Source: Limnobaculum eriocheiris
GTDB lineage: Bacteria > Pseudomonadota > Gammaproteobacteria > Enterobacterales > Enterobacteriaceae
Direction of reading: 5' to 3'
NCBI RefSeq assembly: GCF_021010575.1
Contig: NZ_JAJNAG010000038.1
Span: 1-32,345, forward strand
Length of the DNA: 32,345 nt
The notes under the pieces are model-generated. The model had not been told where the DNA came from, did no database searches, and saw only the letters and a list, made by a program, of their open reading frames with translations. The position numbers were made by a program, and so were the translations under genes. Each line of letters starts with the position of its first letter. Within the stretch, counting starts at the first letter, position 1. This document shows, piece by piece, positions 26,878-32,345 of the stretch.

Positions 26878-28304
26878 GAATCGGCTTTCGCTTATTGCTC
26901 GGCTTTTTTATGATTGTAGCCGTGGCTGCTTACTTCGTGATGAACATATTTGTTCAGGAAGTGAAACCAGGGGTACGTCGGGCAACGGAAGGAATGATGG
27001 TCGATACTGCCAATCTTTTGGCGCAAATTGCCGAACAGGATATCCGTAACCGTAATCTGAGTCAGGGCCATATTGCTCAGGCTTTTCTGGATATTAATCG
27101 CACACCGATTGGTGCGCAAATTGACCATATAGTCAAAAACCGCATGGAGTATCGGGTCTATATTACTGACAGCAAAGGGAAAGTTATTTTTGATTCCAGC
27201 GGTGAAGCGCTGGGGCAGGATTACTCGCGCTGGAATGATGTCTACCTGACCCTGAAAGGAAAGTACGGAGCACGCAGTACCCGGATCGATCCGGAAGACG
27301 AAAGTACTTCGGTGATGTACGTGGCTGCTCCGATAAAATCCTCCGATGGAAAAATAATCGGCTCGCTAACCGTATCCAAACCCAACCAGACTATGCAACC
27401 GGTAATTCGTCGCAGTGAACGCCGAATGGAGATCGCTGGCGGTATTTTATTAGGTATTGCGCTGGTGATTGGTGCCGGGTTTGTCTGGTGGATTAACCGT
27501 TCTATTTCGCGTCTGGTACGTTATGCCAGTGAAGTGGCGGATGGTCATGCGCCAACGTTACCAAAAATGGATAGTCCCGAGTTATCCACTCTGGCCCGGG
27601 CGCTGGAAAGTATGCGCATTAAGCTGGAAGGTAAAGACTATATTGAAAAGTACGTCCATACCCTGACCCATGAACTAAAAAGTCCGCTGGCAGCCATTCG
27701 CGGAGCGGCAGAGATCTTGCAGGAGATGCCGCCAAAGCCCGTAGCCCAGCGCTTTATCAGCAATATTCAACAGCAGAATGAACGGCTGCAACTGCTGGTT
27801 GACCGCATGTTGCAACAGGCTCAGGTAGAAAGCCGGATTCGTCAGGAACTGGCACCGGTCGATCTGGCGGAAGTGCTGCACAGCGTTGTTGCCGCTAAAG
27901 AAGCGCAAATTACTCACCGTAAAATTCAGCTAACCAGCCAGATTGAAGCTCCGGTTAGCGTTCGTGGCGATAAGCTGTTGCTGGAGCAAGCCTTCAGTAA
28001 TCTGTTAGATAATGCATTGGACTTTACGCCAGAAGGGGGTGAGATCGCCATTAGCGGTGAGTTTATTGATAAACATTACCGGATTATCGTGGCGGATAGC
28101 GGCCCGGGCATGCCGGATTATGCATTAGATAAAGTGTTCGACCGCTTTTATTCTTTACCCCGACCGGATAAAGAGAAAAGCACCGGGCTGGGCCTTAGCT
28201 TTGTGCGGGAAGTGGCATCCATTCATCAGGGAAGCATTCGTTTGATTAATGGTGAACAGGGTGGAGCAAAAGCCATATTTATTCTGCCGGTGAAAGAGAA
28301 ATAA
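26874..28304 (+). CDS. creC: sensor histidine kinase CreC
   Basis: CreC is the membrane kinase partner of CreB, active during growth on fermentable carbon in minimal medium. The 476 residues (E. coli 474) have a transmembrane helix at about 5-25, a periplasmic sensor part, a second helix near 190-208 and a HAMP-like linker. The phospho-acceptor His266 is in THELKSPLAA. The ATP-binding domain has the N box (NLLDNALDF), G1 (DSGPGMP), F box (FDRFYS) and G2 (GLGLSFV). ATG overlaps the creB stop by four bases (ATGA), indicating translational coupling. Confidence 0.96.
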   Translation: MRIGFRLLLGFFMIVAVAAYFVMNIFVQEVKPGVRRATEGMMVDTANLLAQIAEQDIRNRNLSQGHIAQAFLDINRTPIGAQIDHIVKNRMEYRVYITDSKGKVIFDSSGEALGQDYSRWNDVYLTLKGKYGARSTRIDPEDESTSVMYVAAPIKSSDGKIIGSLTVSKPNQTMQPVIRRSERRMEIAGGILLGIALVIGAGFVWWINRSISRLVRYASEVADGHAPTLPKMDSPELSTLARALESMRIKLEGKDYIEKYVHTLTHELKSPLAAIRGAAEILQEMPPKPVAQRFISNIQQQNERLQLLVDRMLQQAQVESRIRQELAPVDLAEVLHSVVAAKEAQITHRKIQLTSQIEAPVSVRGDKLLLEQAFSNLLDNALDFTPEGGEIAISGEFIDKHYRIIVADSGPGMPDYALDKVFDRFYSLPRPDKEKSTGLGLSFVREVASIHQGSIRLINGEQGGAKAIFILPVKEK

Positions 28305-28332
28305 ATCACCTGGCTGAATATAAGCCCGTTAC

Positions 28333-28369
28333 TTCACATAGCCTTCACACAACATCATCATCTGTTCAC
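28333..28369 (+). promoter_or_regulatory. CreB-binding boxes (cre tag) upstream of creD
   Basis: TTCAC at 28333-28337 and TTCAC at 28344-28348 are separated by six bases, exactly the known cre tag TTCAC-N6-TTCAC. A third TTCAC at 28365-28369 begins 21 bases after the second, on the same face of the helix. CATAAT at 28391-28396 is a probable -10 box. Together they predict direct activation of creD by CreB. Confidence 0.85.
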
Positions 28370-28416
28370 GCAGCACATTTATCCTGACGCCATAATAGGA
28401 ACAGGAGTGTTTGCTG

Positions 28417-29985
28417 ATGATTAATTCAACGTTATTTTGGAAAATTTTTGTACTGATAGTGCTCACGTTACTGATGTTAGTACCTATTGGTATGGTGCTG
28501 GAGATGATTGATGGTCGTAATCAATATCGGGAAAGCGTCATTAGTCAGATTAAAGATGGAACCAGCGGTGAACAGACAGTTATCGGGCCGATATTAGTGA
28601 TTCCCTATGTTCGTCTTGAAACTGAAATAGTCAGTGATGACACCAAAAAGGGTAAAACAATAAAAAAGGTCAACCGGGTTCAGGGACAGAGTTATTTTCT
28701 GCCGGATAATCTGGCGGTTGACGGTAGCGTAAATGTCGAACCGCGTAAGGTAGGTATTTATCAGACTCAGGTTTATCAGAGCCAGTTACAGTTTAAAGGC
28801 TCCTTCGGTAAAGTGAATCTGGTTAATAATGACAAAATCACCTATGAGAAACCCTATCTGGTATTAGCGCTGGCAGATTCCCGCGGTATTACCGCGGTAC
28901 CAACCGTTAAACTTAATCAGCTCCAGAGCGTGTTTCAATCCGGAACGAAATATTCAGACTTTCCTCAGGGAATGCATGCCGTCTTCCCTGAAACTATACT
29001 GACCTCTCCACAGCCGCTGGATTTTGAATTTACGGTTTCTCTACAGGGAACGGGGCAACTGGCGCTGATGCCGGTTGGGGCAACCTCAACCTTTAATCTT
29101 AGCGGTAACTGGCCACATCCAAACTTCCTTGGGCAGTTCTTACCGAAAAAACGTGAAGTAACCGAACAGGGCTTTACCGCCAGTTGGGAGAGCAGCTGGC
29201 TGGCTAATAATATCAATAATAACTTTGATCGTTATGATATGAGCGATATTCGCAAAAGCCAGGCGCGTTCATCAAGTTCATACAGCTATACTGAAACGGA
29301 ATACAGTGAAAGCAGCAGAATGTCGGGTTTCCCGACCTTTAGCACCAGCTTTATTGAACCGGTTAACCACTACCAGCTAAACACGCGCACGGTGAAGTAT
29401 GCCATTCTGTTTATCAGTATGACTTTCGTTGCCTTTTTCCTGTTTGAAGTGTTGAAGTCGCTATCCATTCATCCGATGCAATATCTGCTGGTGGCGGCGG
29501 CATTAATGGTGTTCTACGTTATTCTACTGGCACTCTCGGAACGTATCGGCTTTGCCTGGGCTTACTGTATTGCAGCGGTAAGCTGTAGCAGCCTGATTGG
29601 CTTCTATTTAAGCGCGGTGCTGAAAGGGGTATGGCGCGGTATCAGTTTTGCCGCCGGGTTATTGATTCTGTATGGCGTGTTGTATGTTCTGTTGCAGTCT
29701 GAAGATAATGCCCTGTTGTTGGGTGCCGGACTTTTGTTTGTCGTACTGGCTGTCATTATGACATTGACACGTCGTTTAGACTGGTACAAGGTTGCATCGC
29801 CAGCATCGCCAGCATCGCCAGCATCGCCAGCATCGCCAGCATCGCCAGCATCGCCAGCATCGCCAGCATCAAATGCATCTACGTCAGGCGGAGGCATGCA
29901 ACCTTCCGGCGATGCCAATATTGAGGCAGTGACAGAACACGGCGAAGATAGTCTGGAGCGAAGAAAGTATTGGTTATGGAAATGA
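28417..29985 (+). CDS. creD: inner membrane protein CreD with Ser-Pro-Ala repeat
   Basis: CreD is an inner-membrane protein of uncertain role and the main CreB target; in other species it affects beta-lactam tolerance and envelope integrity. Starting at ATG 28417 (AGGAG 9 bases upstream) the protein has 522 residues, about 70 longer than E. coli CreD (450). One N-terminal helix (about 7-28) is followed by a large periplasmic part containing SNWPHP-like SGNWPHPNFLG and a block of about six helices from residue 325 to 455. Two additions explain the length: a Ser-rich stretch near 281-302 and eight Ala-Ser-Pro repeats at 460-483. The ending YWLWK resembles E. coli IWK. Confidence 0.93.
   Translation: MINSTLFWKIFVLIVLTLLMLVPIGMVLEMIDGRNQYRESVISQIKDGTSGEQTVIGPILVIPYVRLETEIVSDDTKKGKTIKKVNRVQGQSYFLPDNLAVDGSVNVEPRKVGIYQTQVYQSQLQFKGSFGKVNLVNNDKITYEKPYLVLALADSRGITAVPTVKLNQLQSVFQSGTKYSDFPQGMHAVFPETILTSPQPLDFEFTVSLQGTGQLALMPVGATSTFNLSGNWPHPNFLGQFLPKKREVTEQGFTASWESSWLANNINNNFDRYDMSDIRKSQARSSSSYSYTETEYSESSRMSGFPTFSTSFIEPVNHYQLNTRTVKYAILFISMTFVAFFLFEVLKSLSIHPMQYLLVAAALMVFYVILLALSERIGFAWAYCIAAVSCSSLIGFYLSAVLKGVWRGISFAAGLLILYGVLYVLLQSEDNALLLGAGLLFVVLAVIMTLTRRLDWYKVASPASPASPASPASPASPASPASPASNASTSGGGMQPSGDANIEAVTEHGEDSLERRKYWLWK
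29794..29870 (+). repeat. nine-base tandem repeat inside creD
   Basis: GCATCGCCA is repeated eight times without mismatch (29794-29865) plus a partial ninth copy. It keeps the creD frame and encodes (Ala-Ser-Pro) eight times, after the last membrane helix and before the C-terminal tail. Exact identity at wobble positions points to recent slippage rather than old, selected sequence. Confidence 0.97.
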
Positions 29986-30025
29986 TGTTCCTCAACTGAT
30001 GTGTTGTTAGTTATAAATTTGCCTC

Positions 30026-30063
30026 ACCCCGCATTTCAATGAGAGTTGGAGTGCGGGGTTTTT
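30026..30063 (+). terminator. intrinsic terminator after creD
   Basis: ACCCCGCA at 30026-30033 pairs with TGCGGGGT at 30052-30059 across an 18-base loop, and runs into TTTTT. It lies 41 bases after the creD stop codon. Confidence 0.8.
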
Positions 30064-30406
30064 CACACTTCAAAATATAGTTTTGTTGGAAATGCGCTGT
30101 AACTTAATCTAATCAATAGCTTTTATTATTTATTTACAATTATCATCCCAAAAGAACACTCGATTATTCATATTGATAGTTATCGTCAGACACAACACTT
30201 CTTTTTCTACCCGAGAGCCTTTTTTCCTCGTAAAAGTACAATTTGTAAACAGGAGAAAAATACATGCATCTCACATAATATTCTATTTTATAAGATAAAA
30301 TGAAATAATAATCTATTTTTATTAAATGGCGGTTGCATTCTAATAAGCGCCCCTTCAAGACTTTTGCTTGATTTCTTATAACGGATAAAATTACCACGGA
30401 TAGGGT
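30064..30406. other. AT-rich gap upstream of the tps locus
   Basis: This 343-base stretch is much richer in A and T than the genes on either side. Apart from the promoter-like pair at 30354-30382 I see no gene or strong repeat. The change in composition marks the boundary between the creBCD core region and the two-partner secretion locus. Confidence 0.5.
30354..30382 (+). promoter_or_regulatory. possible promoter for tpsB
   Basis: TTCAAG at 30354-30359 and TATAAC at 30377-30382 are separated by 17 bases. The -10 matches at five of six positions; the -35 is weak. A start near 30389 would give a leader of about 18 bases. Confidence 0.4.
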
Positions 30407-32131
30407 ATGCTTTTTAAAAACAATCACACCCCTATGAATCGGAAAGGGAGCCTTCCGCATTTTTGGGTCATATTCTCATTACTGCCATTTGCCTTTTATG
30501 CCCATTCAGCACCTGAGTTGAACCGCATCAATAATCAGCAAATTATCAACCAACAGGAACGTCAAAAAGCGCTGGAAGAACAGCTTGCGCCGGAGCAGCC
30601 TGATGTTCGTATGGAACTGCCTGCGGGAAGTTCATCGATCGCGCAATTCCCACAGGAAGCCAACTGCATCACCATCAATCAGGTGACGTTAAGCGGCAGC
30701 GATTATTTAACCAACTGGCTAATGTTGCAGCGGGTAGCCAATCAGGCTAAAGGGCAGTGTATCGGCGGTAAAGGCATTAATTTGCTGATGAGCGCCATTC
30801 AAAACCGACTGGTTGACCGGGGCTATATTACCAGCCGGGTATTAGCACCAGCGCAGGATGTCAACAGCGGTGAACTGAAACTGCAAATTCTGGAAGGCAA
30901 GGTTAGCCATATTCTGTTTACGCCGGAAAGCGACAGCTATATTCAGTTGTTTAATACCCTGCCGGTATCTGAAGGAAGCTTACTTAACCTGCGCGACATT
31001 GAACAAGGGGTTGAGAACCTGCGTCGGGTGCCTGGCGTACAGGCGGATGTCAATATGCTGCCCGGTGATGAGCCGGGGGAAACCGATTTAGCCATCAGCT
31101 GGAAGCAGAGCCGACACTGGCGGTTGGGTGCCTCACTGGATGACTCGGGCACCACCAGCACCGGCCGTTATCAGGGGGGATTAACCCTGTATGTGGATAA
31201 CCCGCTATCCCTGAGCGATATCTTCTATATTTCCGGTGGTCATGACCTGCAATGGAAAAACGAGCGGGGCAGCCATAACTATACGGTTCATTATTCTGTG
31301 CCTTATGGTTATTGGGGTTTTAATGTCACCACCAGCGCCTATAACTATAACCAGAAAGTGGCGGGCCTGATTGAAAATTATGACTATAGCGGTGACAGTA
31401 ACAACCTGACTTTTGGGTTGAGCCGTTTGCTGCACCGTGATGCCTCACAAAAAACCACCCTGACCTACGATGTGCTGATGAAATCGACCCGTAACTATAT
31501 TAACGATACGGAAGTCGAAGTTCAGCGTCGTAATACCTCCGCCTGGCGTCTGGGTTTACAGCATCGTCATTATATTTATGCTGCGACGCTGGATGCAGGA
31601 GTGAACTACCAGCAGGGCACCCGTTGGTTTGGCGCGCAGCCGGTACCGGAGGAGTACACCGGTCTGGCGACAGCATTGAGCAAAATAGTGCAGCTTTCGG
31701 CTAACCTCGACCTGCCTTTTAGCCTGTTTGAGCAGAAATTCAGTTTCCGCAGCCAGTATCAGCGCCAGTTGCCATCCTCCACCAATCTGACATCACAGGA
31801 CCGCTTCTCTATTGGTGGTCGCTATACGGTACGGGGTTATGACGGCGAACTCAGCCTGTCGGCAGACCGGGGGTGGTTCACCCGTAATGAACTGGCGTGG
31901 CAAACGCCGCTGCCGTCTCAGGAATTATATGCCGGACTGGATTACGGCGAAGTGGGTGGGGCTGGCAGTGAATACCTGCTGGGTAAACATCTGGCAGGGG
32001 CGGTGCTGGGGTTAAGGGGAAATGTCCTGAATACCGGTTATGACCTGTTTGCTGGTATTCCCACCTCAAAACCCGATGGTTTTAAAACTAATCCGGTGAC
32101 GCTGGGGTTCAATTTGAACTGGCAGTATTAA
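30407..32131 (+). CDS. two-partner secretion outer-membrane transporter (TpsB; ShlB/FhaC/HecB family)
   Basis: TpsB proteins form a 16-strand outer-membrane pore that exports a partner TpsA exoprotein. This 574-residue protein has a signal peptide ending near AHSA (about residue 35), an N-terminal plug-helix region rich in Gln and Glu (36-62), two POTRA domains (about 85-235; the first has the Cys87/Cys118 pair typical of ShlB-like proteins) and a beta-barrel from about 236. VRGYDG at 475-480 is the conserved L6-loop VRGY motif. The chain ends NLNWQY, with the final aromatic residue needed for barrel insertion. ATG 30407 has the better ribosome site; ATG 30434 would also give a good signal peptide. 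tpsA follows. Confidence 0.94.
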   Translation: MLFKNNHTPMNRKGSLPHFWVIFSLLPFAFYAHSAPELNRINNQQIINQQERQKALEEQLAPEQPDVRMELPAGSSSIAQFPQEANCITINQVTLSGSDYLTNWLMLQRVANQAKGQCIGGKGINLLMSAIQNRLVDRGYITSRVLAPAQDVNSGELKLQILEGKVSHILFTPESDSYIQLFNTLPVSEGSLLNLRDIEQGVENLRRVPGVQADVNMLPGDEPGETDLAISWKQSRHWRLGASLDDSGTTSTGRYQGGLTLYVDNPLSLSDIFYISGGHDLQWKNERGSHNYTVHYSVPYGYWGFNVTTSAYNYNQKVAGLIENYDYSGDSNNLTFGLSRLLHRDASQKTTLTYDVLMKSTRNYINDTEVEVQRRNTSAWRLGLQHRHYIYAATLDAGVNYQQGTRWFGAQPVPEEYTGLATALSKIVQLSANLDLPFSLFEQKFSFRSQYQRQLPSSTNLTSQDRFSIGGRYTVRGYDGELSLSADRGWFTRNELAWQTPLPSQELYAGLDYGEVGGAGSEYLLGKHLAGAVLGLRGNVLNTGYDLFAGIPTSKPDGFKTNPVTLGFNLNWQY

Positions 32132-32178
32132 ATCAGGGGCCGGAGCGCCCAGTCCGACAATAAACAAAGATAAATAAC

Positions 32179-32193
32179 TTCCCGTGACGGGAA
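32179..32193. repeat. short hairpin in the tpsB-tpsA gap
   Basis: TTCCCG-TGA-CGGGAA is a perfect small stem in the 106-base gap. No T-run follows, so it is unlikely to be a full terminator. It might adjust the ratio of transporter to exoprotein message. Confidence 0.4.
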
Positions 32194-32237
32194 TAAAAAT
32201 AAGAACAATACAGAAAAGAGTAAAAAGGATTTTACTA

Positions 32238-32345
32238 ATGAACAAGCATTTATACCGCGTTATTTTCAACCGGGCCCGCGGCCAGTTAATGGTGGTGCCG
32301 GACATTGCCGGTGCCCGTGCCGACGGGGGGAGTTCCCGTGTTTCA
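32238..32345 (+). CDS. two-partner secretion exoprotein (TpsA), N-terminal fragment
   Basis: The 36 codons to the window edge are open and begin MNKHLYRVIFNRARGQLMVV, the extended signal peptide region of large TpsA exoproteins (HecA, FhaB and CdiA-like hemagglutinins and hemolysins). AAAAGGA lies 8 to 10 bases upstream. The gene follows tpsB in the same direction, the common order for FHA-like and E. coli-type CDI loci. Whether it is an adhesin, hemolysin or contact-dependent inhibition toxin depends on the C-terminal part, which is outside the window. Confidence 0.88.
   Translation, partial: MNKHLYRVIFNRARGQLMVVPDIAGARADGGSSRVS

Noticed and set aside
29604-29918. Reverse-strand frame with Asp-Ala-Gly repeats
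   Set aside because: It is the shadow of the nine-base repeat in creD, which clearly encodes CreD on the forward strand.
30164-30460. 98-codon reverse-strand frame upstream of tpsB
   Set aside because: It lies in AT-rich DNA, overlaps the tpsB start and the likely promoter, and its composition is that of a chance frame.

Overview
The window is chromosomal DNA of a gamma-proteobacterium of the order Enterobacterales. Most proteins look near-identical in length and motif to their Escherichia coli counterparts (Pgk, FbaA, RpiA, SerA, ZapA, ArgP, GcvTHP, SdhE, CreBC), and a clear 6S RNA sits between zapA and ygfA, as is usual in this order. Gene content departs from E. coli and Yersinia (no epd, no mscS, no bglA, no fldB, creBCD relocated). 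A deep-branching family such as Budviciaceae is possible, but that is a guess from memory of gene order.

Layout. 1-3108: end of tktA, a long regulatory gap with a near-perfect Cra (FruR) operator, then pgk and fbaA, each followed by a terminator. 3258-6453: argO, yggE, the reverse-strand regulator argP, and rpiA. 6744-9282: serA, then ygfA, 6S RNA and zapA on the reverse strand. 9580-14679: ygfB, an 812-base block of repeats and hairpins, and the pepP-ubiH-ubiI operon. 14706-16235: a reverse-strand TPR/glycosyltransferase-like protein that looks inserted between ubiI and gcvT. 16794-21367: the glycine cleavage genes gcvT, gcvH and gcvP. 21766-24097: an AGCS-family Na+/amino acid symporter and trhA (hemolysin III family). 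24142-26128: ygfZ (reverse) divergent from sdhE-cptA. 26197-29985: creB-creC-creD, with tandem Cre boxes before creD. 30407-32345: a two-partner secretion locus, tpsB and the start of tpsA, cut by the window edge.

How the genes work together. The left part is central carbon metabolism (transketolase, Pgk, Fba, RpiA) feeding serine synthesis (SerA). Serine and glycine one-carbon flux is then served by GcvTHP and YgfA (folate repair), with YgfZ as a folate-dependent Fe-S helper. UbiH and UbiI make ubiquinone, and SdhE flavinylates respiratory flavoproteins. CreBC is a two-component system responding to fermentative or minimal-medium growth, with creD as its likely direct target.

The least ordinary parts are the repeat block between ygfB and pepP (a T-shaped palindrome, eight copies of a 7-mer, and a string of hairpins with GAA loops), the TPR/glycosyltransferase-like gene, a Ser-Pro-Ala tandem repeat inside creD, and the TpsB/TpsA exoprotein system. 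I did not find a clearly novel defence or regulatory system; the repeat block is the best candidate for something undescribed.
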